Assembly: GCF_030272615.1 (NCBI RefSeq) | Contig: NC_081414.1 | Coordinates: 825,248,896 to 825,312,895 of the forward strand | Direction of reading: 5' to 3' | Source of the DNA: Cryptomeria japonica | Lineage: Eukaryota > Streptophyta > Pinopsida > Cupressales > Cupressaceae | Length of the DNA: 64,000 nt | Shown: positions 1 to 8,719 of the stretch, in pieces | Layout of the letters: each line of letters begins with the position of its first letter | How positions within the stretch are numbered: position 1 is the stretch's first letter | Program-made: the position numbers and the translations under genes | The notes under the pieces: model-generated | Databases searched by the model: none | What the model saw: only the letters and a program-made list of their open reading frames with translations | Told to the model about the DNA's origin: nothing

Positions 1-830
1 CATTGTTGTAGCATGTGGACCTATACTGGGTCCTGGTTGATTGAGGTTATGGATCGGTTGATGTAACATGTTGATTGGGCCTCTCGATGCGTTTCTAGGA
101 TATCTTATGTGTTGGATATTATTTGTTTTGGCTAAGGCTAACATGGTTTGTAATTATGTAATTGGTTTATTATCTGGTGGATGACCTAATTGTTTATGGT
201 CTAGGGTTTTTATATATAAGATGTCATTGTAGATCATCAGTAGTGACAGGTGTGGTCAAGGAAATGGAAATGTAATGTGCAAATAATGTAATATCATTCA
301 GGCAGAGGATTTGGTCGATCATTGGAGATTGAATTGGGTTTATATAAGAGGATTTAGTCCTCTGGTATTGAGCTTAACCGGAACTGTACTCAGGCATAGG
401 AGATACTATCTTTTGCAGTTCAACACTTATCTAGATTGTAGTCTGGATTTCTATGTAGTCAGTGAGACTCCTTTTGTGATGAGCAGTGCGCTCTAGGCTA
501 TTGGCCTTCCTACAAAGTGTATGCCCCTCAATTGTAATTCACATACTTATTGTAAAAGTATTATCTAATTGTGGGTAGGCTTCCCATCGTGGGTTTTCCC
601 TTTACTGAGTTTTCCACGTATAAATCTTGGTGTCATGTGGATGGTGTTTATCATGTGGATGGTGTTTATTATGTGATTATTGTTTATGCTTAATTCATTT
701 AACTGCTATTCCGGTATTAATGTTTTGGGTTATGGTATTAAATTTTTAATTGCTAATGGTTGCAATAACCTGTGACAACTGATTCACCCCCCCCTCTTAT
801 TTGTCTTCCGGTTATTTGAATTGTCTAACA
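1..830 (+). mobile_element. 3' part of a Copia-type LTR (element lies left of window)
   Basis: The stretch ends with the signature shared by the other LTRs here: a C8 run at 787-794 in GATTCACCCCCCCC, then TCTAACA at 824-830. About 180 bases earlier is the conserved TTTTCC..CCACGT motif of the LTR transcribed part (about 585-625). No primer-binding site follows position 830, so this is either a 3' LTR read on the plus strand or the right part of a solo LTR. Its start is outside the window, so no target duplication can be tested. It has no coding content; the short open frame at 311-496 begins at TTG and lies wholly inside the LTR. Confidence 0.65.
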
Positions 831-951
831 ACACATGTTGAATGGGTTCACCAAGGCTAGATGACTCAACTATTGGATCATCGTCCAGGCCAAGAGGGTG
901 TGATAAATGTGTGCCATGTTGAATTATGATATTGATCAATGCAGTGGCCAC

Positions 952-1264
952 TTAAAGAGTCTTTAGCTCCATCGACTCTTTTAGGGATACTGGGATTGTG
1001 ACATGGACCACAAGTTTTGGTGCTAGGGGGATGCGACTTTGGGGGTTTAGTACCCTCCGAGATGTAGTTCTATCTTGGGCAAAGCCTCCACCTCTACCCT
1101 GGAACTCTCTCATATCAAAATAGTTCGCCCGCTCAGTGAGGATAAACGCACAATATAGTTTCCTCAAAAAATATAATGGAACCTCAAAATTATTACAAGG
1201 TGGTTGGTCAAAGACCATCCTCCACCTATCCCAAAAAGCATTTTTCATCTACATATGGCTACAC
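952..1264 (-). pseudogene. 3' part of an unrecognised gene split by a Copia insertion
   Basis: This is the downstream part of the reading frame that starts at 8519 on the minus strand. If the Copia element (1265-7928) and one copy of TACAC are removed, the frame runs from 7929-8014 straight into this segment, crossing two TAG codons near the junction, and ends at TAA (952-954). The segment holds about 100 codons with a Trp-rich start (FWDRWRMVFDQP) and a Gly-rich stretch. I do not recognise the family. Bases 831-951 contain nothing I can name. Confidence 0.45.
1260..1264. repeat. Target-site duplication TACAC, left copy
   Basis: TACAC directly precedes the left LTR end and recurs at 7929-7933 directly after the right LTR end. 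This proves the boundaries of the Copia element 1265-7928. Confidence 0.95.
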
Positions 1265-2324
1265 TGTAGGCCCCAGAGACAACTAAGAGGGGGGGGGGGG
1301 GTGAATCAGTTGTCTAAGAAATTCAAACCAAAAACTTAATAACTAACTTAATGCTTAATACCGATAAATCAATTAAGTATGCCGGTAAGCAGTGTTAACA
1401 GAAAATTACTATACCGGTAAGAATTAATGCATGAAACATAAGCACAAAGTCATCCACAACACATGAGACCAATATTTGTACGTGGAAACCCTGTAAGGGG
1501 AAAAACCACGGTGGGAAACCTTACCCACAATCAGATGATACTACTGCAGATAGTAAGTGTGCAAGAGGGGTCTACACATGTAGAAAGGCCAACAGCCTAG
1601 AGCTCACTGCTCAATCACAGATGGGAGTCACACTGACTACAGTTGGATGGTTAAATCCAATAAGAATGTATTGCACTAAATAGCATCTTCATATGCTAGA
1701 TTCAGTACCGGTGTAATGTTGATATGCTTCTACAAAATCCTAACTTCACCTTCAAATGATGTCTTCGTGTATACCTATGCTTGATCTCGCATATACCTTC
1801 ACACAATTCTTTTTCATATTCCACACTTGATCTTACAAATAAGATCTTACATTTATACCATACTCTAAGACCAATTTTAGTAGGTCGGCTCTACAAGATA
1901 TTACAATAAATTTTTTTTACAAACAATACAATATCCGATGCAATAACCGATTGAATATGTCAGCTTAATGCATTTACAACAATAATAAATCATCTCCATA
2001 GTGTGCCATGCTTATCTGGAAAAGATAAACCTGCTGGTGTAACCCTAGATAACCTGGACCTATTTGCCGGTAAAAGCAAATATGCAAATAAGAATATACC
2101 AATGATTATTAGTTCAAAATAAACTGTCCACATGATGTCTTCGACATTACCAAGTGTCTTCCTTGTCATTCCAGGTACCGGTGAACATTATATCCTGTCA
2201 GTTAACCATATACCGGTAACTGTTGCACAATTTATTGTTTGCCGGTGAATGTTGCTGGATCTCCAAAGTAGGTGTATTTAGTAGGTGTTGACATCAATGA
2301 CAAAACCATACCAAAATACCAACA
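1265..2324 (-). repeat. 3' LTR of the Copia element
   Basis: This copy pairs with 6872-7928. On the minus strand it runs from TGTTGGTATT (at 2324) to CCTACA (at 1265). It carries a 13-G run at 1289-1301 (only 8 G in the other LTR) and the conserved CCACGT..ACGTGG hairpin region at about 1480-1530. Confidence 0.95.
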
Positions 2325-2336
2325 ATCTCCCCCTTT
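2325..2336 (-). promoter_or_regulatory. Polypurine tract (plus-strand primer) of the Copia element
   Basis: On the minus strand AAAGGGGGAGAT abuts the 3' LTR directly, as expected for the primer of plus-strand DNA synthesis. Two further C5-containing tracts on the + strand follow at about 2427-2434 and 2527-2535. Confidence 0.85.
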
Positions 2337-2678
2337 GGCATTGATGGCAACACAAGATGGAAAAACCATCAAAGTGCCAAAACAGAAATGCCAAGTGTAA
2401 AACCAACAATCTCCTTAAAGTGACAATCTCTCCCCCTGGGAGCAACATGAGTTATTTTATGTTATCCTGTACCAATTTTCACCATAGATATCTCTCCTCA
2501 ATTGATAATGTGTTTTTCCATATATCTCTCCCCCTTTGACATCAAATGCCAAAGCTACAAAATTTGAAGTCCATACAAAAATACCAACTACTCCCCTTGA
2601 GAAGTAGCTTCCTCATCAAATACCTGAATAAAAGATTTGTCCATTTAATTCTGCCGGTTGATGACAATCATCAACTGT

Positions 2679-3055
2679 CTAAGTCTCTACCGGTGGAGGT
2701 ATGACTCCGAGCTGATCTCTGAGATACTCAAAAGTTTCCTTAGGCAAAGGTTTTGTGAAAATATCTACAAGTTGTTCTTTAGTATTCACATAAACCAGTT
2801 TTATCTCCTTTTCTTCAACTTTTTCCCTTAGAAAATTCAGTTTGATAGAAACATGTTTTGTTTTAGAATGTAATACTGGATTCTTAGATATATCAATTGC
2901 TGCAGTGTTATCACAATATATAGTAATAGGTTCCTTGCATTTTACCTTTATGTCTTTCAACATTTGCATAAGCCAAAGTACCTGTGTACAGTTTGTTGCT
3001 GTTGCAACATATTCTAATCCTGCTGTTGATAAAGATGTACAACTCTGTTTCTTAC
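2679..3055 (-). pseudogene. pol: Copia RNase H domain (C-terminal end of pol), frameshifted
   Basis: The segment encodes the C-terminal Copia RNase H, including the CDNTAAI motif and the HSKTKHV motif, and ends in GVIPPPVET plus TAG (2679-2681). The frame differs from the reverse transcriptase frame upstream. At about 3050-3065 the text looks like a deletion between two short TTTCTTGG repeats that removed about six codons and shifted the frame. RNase H would degrade the RNA strand during reverse transcription. Not functional here. Confidence 0.88.
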
Positions 3056-4381
3056 TTAACCAAGAAAGAATGCTCCTCCAGTGGTGCTTTTTCTATCATC
3101 CACATCTCCTGCCCAATTTGCATCTGTGTATGCATATAGATCAAAATTTTCATCTTTAGGATACCATAATCCAAGATTTGTTGTGCCTTGTAAGTACCGG
3201 AAAATCCTTTTTACTGTTGATTCATGATTTTCCCTAGGATTACTCTGAAATCTAGAAACTATACATACTGCATTCATAATATCAGGTCTGGTTTGTGTCA
3301 AATATAGTAAACCTCCTATCATAGATTTGTATCTAGTTGGATTAACAGGTGTAGATTCATCCCTTTGAGATAATTTGTCATTTGTAGTCATAGGTGTGCT
3401 TACCGGTTTAGAGTTCTCCATCCCAAATTTCTTAAGTAGTTCTGTCAAGTACTTAGATTGACTCAAAAATATGCCTTTATCAGTCTGTAAAATCTGCAAT
3501 CCTAAAAAGAATTTTATTTCTCCAATCATAGACATTTCAAATTCTTGCTGCATTTCAAGAGAAAATTCTTTGCATAATCCATATTCTCCTCCAAAGATTA
3601 TATCATCAACAAATACTTCCATAATCAAAATGTCATCATTAGTTATTTTGTAATATAAATTGCTATTTGCATTTCCTTTAGTAAAACCAATCTTTAAAAG
3701 ATACTTATCCAATCTTGCATACCAAGCTCTTGGAGCTTGTTTTAATCCATACAGGGCTTTTCTTAATCTGCAAACCATATCATTGTCATCTGTCAAAGAA
3801 AATCTGTCAGGTTGTTCAATATAGACTTCCTCTTCAAGATCTCCATTCAAGAATGCACATTTAATATCCATTTGATAAACTTTGTAATCCTTGTGGGCTG
3901 CAAAGGCCAAGAATAATCTAACTGCCTCAATTCTGGCTACCGGTGCAAAGGTTTCATTGTAATCAACTCCTTCTTTCTGAGAATATCCCTTACACACTAG
4001 TCTTGCTTTATTTCTGACAACCTCACCATCTTCATTGAGTTTGTTTCTAAATACCCATTTGGTTCCAATTAAATTTTTATTTTTAGGTCGGGGAACTAAT
4101 GTCCAAGTATTATTTTTCTCAATTTGTCCTAATTCTTCTTCCATAGCTTTAATCCAAAAATTATCTTCACATGCCTCATTGATAGATAATGGTTCAATTT
4201 GAGAAATAAGACATACCTCTTCATTTGCCAATCTTCCTCTTGTCATGACTCCTTTAAATTTGCTTCCAATTATCTAATCTTTAGAATGATTCAGTCTTAC
4301 ATACCGGGGTGTCTTAGTCTGTTGTTGTTCTTCAATTACTGTGGAATCCTCTGATGATATTGGAGTAACTGGATCATCATT
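3056..4381 (-). pseudogene. pol: Copia reverse transcriptase (middle of pol), with TAG at 4274
   Basis: Reverse transcriptase of Ty1/copia type. In order it shows the WxLVPRP..IGTKWVF entry motif, [10 protein letters not shown], the [12 protein letters not shown] block with its catalytic Asp, [11 protein letters not shown], the active-site FVDDIIFG (a YVDD variant), LGLQI, the TRPDI motif and the start of RNase H ([11 protein letters not shown], carrying the first catalytic Asp). An in-frame TAG at 4274-4276 interrupts the linker before the domain, and the frame breaks at 3056-3058. Reading is otherwise open for about 396 codons. The role in the intact element is cDNA synthesis inside the virus-like particle. 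Confidence 0.93.
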
Positions 4382-5395
4382 CTATACCAGTGGATTTATT
4401 GTAGATTCATTTGTCATAATTTCTGTTCCCCGTTCAGAGTCTATATACCTTAAAGTTCCTCTGAATTGTTCATCAATCTTTACATTTGTACTCTCAACAA
4501 TTTTCTGTAATCTTTTATTAAAACATCTATATGCTTTACTCTTAGATGAATAACCAAGAAATATTCCTTCATCACTTCTAGGATCGAACTTGCCAATATA
4601 CTCATCTCTTCTAATATAACATTTACTTCCAAAAATTTTGAAATACTTAAGAGTAGGAGTATTACCAAACCATAGTTCATGAGGGGTCTTACCGGTTTCA
4701 CCTTTGATGTGAACTTTGTTGAATGTATAGACAATAGTGCTTATTGCCTCTCTCCAGTACACATGTGGTAGATTTGCTTCTGATAACATACTTCTTGCTG
4801 CATCCAAAATGGTTCTGTTTTTTCTTTCAACAACTCCATTCTGTTGTGGTGTCCGAAGTGTTGATAACTGTCTTTTGATTCCATTTACTTCACAGAATGT
4901 ATTAAAGTCTTTAGATGTGAATTCTCCTCCTTGATCTGATCTTAAACATTTAATTTTCTTACCAGTTTCATTTTCAACCATTGCTTTGAATAGTTTGAAC
5001 TTCCCAAGTGCTTCTGATTTTTCTCTGAGAAAAGTAACCCAACACATTCTAGAATAATCATCAATGATTAGCATGAAATATCTATCACCTTGTAAGATTT
5101 TAGTTCTAGCTGGACCACATAAATCAGTGTGAATTAAATCAAGGGCATTATTGGATTTTTCTGGAATACTTTTGAAACTAGCTCTAATTTGTTTTCCAAA
5201 TTGACATTCCTTGCAACTTGTATTATGAGGTTTCACAATTTTAGGTAGATCTCTAACTGCCTTAGAAGTACTGATTTTTACCATGCAATCAAAATTTACA
5301 TGACATAGTCTTTTATGCCATAGCCAACTTTCATCTATATGTGCAATTAAGCATGCCTTTTCACTGTTATTCAAATGAAAGATATTACCTCTAGT
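4382..5395 (-). pseudogene. pol: Copia integrase (pol), bounded by TAG codons
   Basis: Integrase with the N-terminal zinc-binding H..H..C..C region (LWHKRLCHVNF then CKECQFGK), followed by the D,D,E core: the DDYSRMCW block, RSDQGGEF for the second Asp, and NGVVERKNRT for the Glu. The Copia-type C-terminal stretch (FGSKCYIRRDE, EGIFLGYSSKSKAYRCFN) follows. The upstream TAG at 5396-5398 lies just before TRGNIFHL, and the next at 4382-4384. All pieces are in the same frame as gag and reverse transcriptase, so only point mutations separate them. Confidence 0.93.
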
Positions 5396-6814
5396 CTAAT
5401 TACCGGTTGCAATTTCCAAACCAGTTCTATTCATGATTTTGCATTTTCCATTTTTAAATTGTAACTGAAAACCTTTCTCAACTAATTGACCAACACTTAA
5501 AAGATTATGTTTTAATCCTTCAACAAAGTAGACATTGTTAGTGTTATGTTTGCCATCAAGAGACATTGAACCCCTACCTTTGATTGAATAGGCTTTGTCA
5601 TCTCCGAATCTTACTAAACCACCATTGTATTCTTGAAATTTCAAGAATTTACCTTTGTCTCCAGTCATGTGATGTGAGCATCCTGAGTCAATAATCCATT
5701 CATCCTTTGATTCAACTTTAGCTGCTAGGGCTTGTTCTACTAGTTGAGCAATAGGTACCAGTTGATCTTCTGTTATAGCAACAAAGACCCATCCATTGTC
5801 TACTGGATCCTCATCAGAATCATCAGTCACACCTTCATAAGCAATGTAACAAGATTTATCTTTGTTTTTCTTAAATCTATATCTTTGATATTTAGGATTA
5901 GGTTTGTATGTTCTTCTAGTTTCTTCTCTTAGTCTAGCATGTCTATCAGGGCATCTTGAAGCCATATGACCAATCTTATTGTAGTTAAAACATTTAAAGG
6001 GTGCTTTACCTTCATACTTACTTCCAATTGGGCCTTTTGGCATTTTTCTTGCAAATAGTGCTTCAAATTCTTCAAGCTCTTCATTCTCCTTCCTGGTTTC
6101 TTCAAGTTCTCTTGCATAAAAGGCTCTCCAGTCTAATTTGTCAAAGGATGGAGCAGATGATGTTGATGCTTTGAAGGCCAAATCAGTTTTTATAGTAGTA
6201 ACAAGACCAAATTCCTCAATTTCAAAAGCTGAAAGTTTTCCAATCAATGTATCCCTAGTTACTGATGTATTAGGCATTGTTCTCAACTCATTTATAGCAG
6301 TAACCTTCATTTTATATTCCGGTGGCAAACCTCTTAAGATTTGTGAAACAATCTCATCTTCACTCAAGGTTCCTCCACAACATTTGATACCCAAAACAAT
6401 TTCATTTACCCTTTCCATAAAAGCAGAAATCCTTTCATCTTCTTCCATTTTCAGATGTTCATACTTGACTCGGAAGCTTTCAAGTTTTGCAATTTTGACT
6501 GTGGAATCCCCTTCATTCAATGTTTTCAAATGATCCCGAATAGCTTTTGCAGTGGACCTATCTGAAAATCCCATGATTTGTTGATCTGATAATGTGCTCA
6601 AGAGTGCTTCTCTTGCTTTGCAATCATTTTCTTCATCTTTAGCTAAAGTAGTGGGAGTAGTCTGACCAGCTACAACAATAGTATAACCATTCTTAGTAAC
6701 TTCCCAGATGTCTTTACCAATGCAATTCAGATGTGTCTCTATTCTGATTTTCCATATCCCATAGTTGGTTCCATCAAGTTTAGGACTATCCTTTCTGAAA
6801 TAATTAGTAGACAT
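5396..6814 (-). pseudogene. gag: Copia gag (UBN2-type capsid, zinc knuckle) and protease
   Basis: A 472-codon open frame starting at ATG (6812-6814), about 60 bp inside the 5' LTR. The N-terminus (KLDGTNYGIWK) is the Copia gag start. A long capsid-like region follows, then an altered zinc knuckle near residue 274: C-F-N-Y-N-K-I-G-H-M-A-S-R-C has Tyr where the second Cys of CX2CX4HX4C belongs. Near residue 375 comes the aspartic protease signature IDSGCSHHMTGD with its catalytic DSG intact. The frame ends at TAG (5396-5398) directly before the integrase. Gag would package the RNA and protease would process the polyprotein. The lost Cys suggests impaired RNA binding even before the stop. Confidence 0.93.
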
Positions 6815-6856
6815 TGGATCTCCTCAAATTGTTAAACTTCTACAAAAAGAGGACTA

Positions 6857-6869
6857 GGCTCTGATACCA
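6857..6869 (-). promoter_or_regulatory. Primer-binding site for initiator Met tRNA
   Basis: The + strand reads GGCTCTGATACCA, identical to the 3' end of plant tRNA-iMet. The minus strand therefore reads TGGTATCAGAGCC, two bases inside the 5' LTR, as usual for Copia elements. Confidence 0.93.
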
Positions 6870-6871
6870 AT

Positions 6872-7928
6872 TGTAGGTCCCGAAGACAACTGAGAGTGGG
6901 GGGGGTGAATTAGTTGTCTAAGAAATTCAAACCAAAAACTTATTAACTAACTTAATGCTTAATACTGGTAAATCAGTTAAGTATGCCGGTAAACAGTGTT
7001 AATAGAAAATTACCATACCGGTAAGAATTAATGCATGAAACATAAGCACAAAGTCATCCACAACACATGACACCAATATTTGTACATGGAAACCCTGTAA
7101 GGGGAAAAACCACGGTGGGAAACCTTACCCACAATCAGATGATACTACTGCCAATAGTAAGTGTACAAGAGGGGTCTGCACATGCAGAAAGGCCAACAAC
7201 CTAGAGCTCACTGCTCAATCACAGATGGGAGTCACACTGACTACAGTTGGATGGTTAAATCCAATAAGAATGTACTACACTAAATAGCATCTTCATATGC
7301 TGGATTCAGTACCGGTGTAATGCTGATATGCTTCTACAAAAGCCTAACTTCACCTTCAAATGATGTCTTTGTGTATACCTCTGCTTGATCTCGCATATAC
7401 CTTCACACAATTCTTTTTTGCATTCCACACTTGATCTTACAAATAAGATCTTACATTTATACCATACCCTAAGACCAATTTTAGTAGGTTGTCTCTACAA
7501 GATATTACAATAAAAACATTTTACAAACAATACAATATCCGATGCAATAACCGATTGAATATGTCGACTTAATGCATTTACAACAATAATAAATCATCTC
7601 CATAGCGTGCCATGCTGATCTGGAAAAGATAAATCTGCTGATGTAACCCTAGATAACTTGGACCTATTTCCCGGTAAAAGTAAATATGCAAATAAGAATA
7701 TACCAATGATTATTACTTCAAAATAAACTGTCCACATGATGTCTTCGACATTACCAAGTGTCTTCCTTGTCATTCCAAGTACCGGTGAATATTATATCCT
7801 GCCGGTTAACCATATACCGGTAACTATTGCACAGTTTACTATTTGCCGGTGAATGTTGCTGGATCTCCAAAGTAGGTGTATTTAGTAGGTGTTGACATCA
7901 ATGACAAAACCATACCAAAATACCAACA
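6872..7928 (-). repeat. 5' LTR of the Copia element
   Basis: LTR of 1,057 bp, pairing with 1265-2324. It starts at 7928 on the minus strand (TGTTGG) and ends at 6872, where the primer site follows. It holds an 8-G run (6898-6905) and the conserved hairpin motif at about 7080-7125. TACAC at 7929-7933 is the right target duplication. Confidence 0.95.
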
Positions 7929-8519
7929 TACACTAGTGTATAGGAAACCTCTTTGAATTAAGAGGTAAGGTCTCACCCATTTTGGGATCAATAAAAAGAG
8001 CACATTTTTGTGCTTTACTTATGTTTTTTTTTCACGTCATTATATGACAACGCACTAGCATAAAAAGCATGACATCGATCCCTATAGCTTCCCCATTTTC
8101 TAATTTGATTGTAAACTTCATTGGCACTACTAGCCAATGATTCTAGGGTTGTGGCAATGGATGCATGATGCTCATGCTCAGATGCCTTCAATCTATTCAC
8201 CAGTCTAGTTATTTTGGTAGTGTTTTGTTTTAACTGGTTTATTAAATCCTCTTGTGTAGCTTGTGAATGGTCTACTAGAGGAGCTGGAGGGTTTGTATCT
8301 TCAGGGTTTGGTTGTGGGTTCTCCTGTGGGTTCTCTTGTGGGGTTTTCCCTAAGTTTTCAAGAGATGTGTCTTGCTGGGGGGCATTATTTTCCAAATCTA
8401 ATATGCATTCATAACAAAAAATAAAAAATAAAAAATGTTGAATTTACATTCTAATTGCGAATATAATATATCAAATACATAGAATAGATGAAAAAATTCG
8501 ACTGCATACCTCTTTCCAT
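7929..8519 (-). pseudogene. 5' part of an unrecognised two-exon gene split by the Copia insertion
   Basis: ATG (8517-8519) begins a 10-nt exon ending at 8510. A GT donor (GTATGC) follows, then a T-rich stretch and a TAG acceptor (8398-8400). Joining 8510 to 8397 keeps the frame, and the protein continues through a Pro/Asn/Glu-rich N-terminus and a hydrophilic helical stretch with no sequence I recognise. The frame meets TAA after a run of nine A on the coding strand at about 8021-8031. Dropping one A opens the reading through 8014-7929 toward the Copia junction, after which it continues at 952-1264. The splice prediction and the frame agreement support a real ancient gene, perhaps itself TE-derived. 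Function unknown. Confidence 0.45.
8398..8509 (-). other. Predicted 112-bp intron
   Basis: On the minus strand the bounds are GT at 8509-8508 and AG at 8399-8398. The upstream exon end is GAAAGAG and a T-rich tract precedes the acceptor. Splicing joins ATG GAA AGA G to AT TTG GAA in frame. Confidence 0.45.
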
Positions 8520-8643
8520 TGTGCATGTGTTTGATTTTTAAAAACCCCATTCACGTATCGTTTAGCTTGAAACCCTTAAAGTGTTCTTTCGGCCGCAGGT
8601 GAAAATGGCCTAGCGGTCGTAGTCAAATTTTTTTTATTGATAG

Positions 8644-8717
8644 AAAAATGCGTACGGGGTTTTGAAAACTAAACTGCGTACACGTTTAGTGTAAGAAAAA
8701 CCCCGTATGCGATTTTT
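8644..8717. repeat. Imperfect inverted repeat (hairpin) upstream of the split gene
   Basis: Arms at 8644-8663 and 8696-8717 are complementary with one mismatch and one bulged base (AATGCGTACGGGGTTTT versus AAAACCCCGTATGCGATT). The 32-base loop contains another GCGTAC. Further GCGTAC/GCATACGG words nearby (8676, 8750) suggest a decayed repeat. It could be a small MITE remnant. Confidence 0.5.
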
Positions 8718-8719
8718 CT

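Larger units (their letters stand above)
1265..7928 (-). mobile_element. Full-length Copia LTR retrotransposon, degenerate
   Basis: Complete 6,664-bp Ty1/copia element on the minus strand. It has two roughly 1.06-kb LTRs with TG..CA ends, a 5-bp target duplication TACAC, a tRNA-iMet primer site (6857-6869), a polypurine tract (2325-2336), and the order gag, protease, integrase, reverse transcriptase, RNase H. That domain order is diagnostic for Copia. The single gag-pol frame is broken by three TAG codons (5396-5398, 4382-4384, 4274-4276) and by a small deletion at about 3056, so it can no longer make its proteins. In the stretches compared by eye the LTRs differ at roughly 4-8 percent of positions, so the insertion is old. 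It is the only element here with recognisable pol and could represent the helper for the pol-less ones. Confidence 0.96.

Noticed and set aside
7990-8030. Hairpin AGCACAAAAATGTGCT plus CTTTTTATTGATC on the minus strand, like a LINE 3' end
   Set aside because: No poly(A) and no target duplication, and the segment reads as continuation of the split gene; similarity to the tail at 21250 is probably chance.
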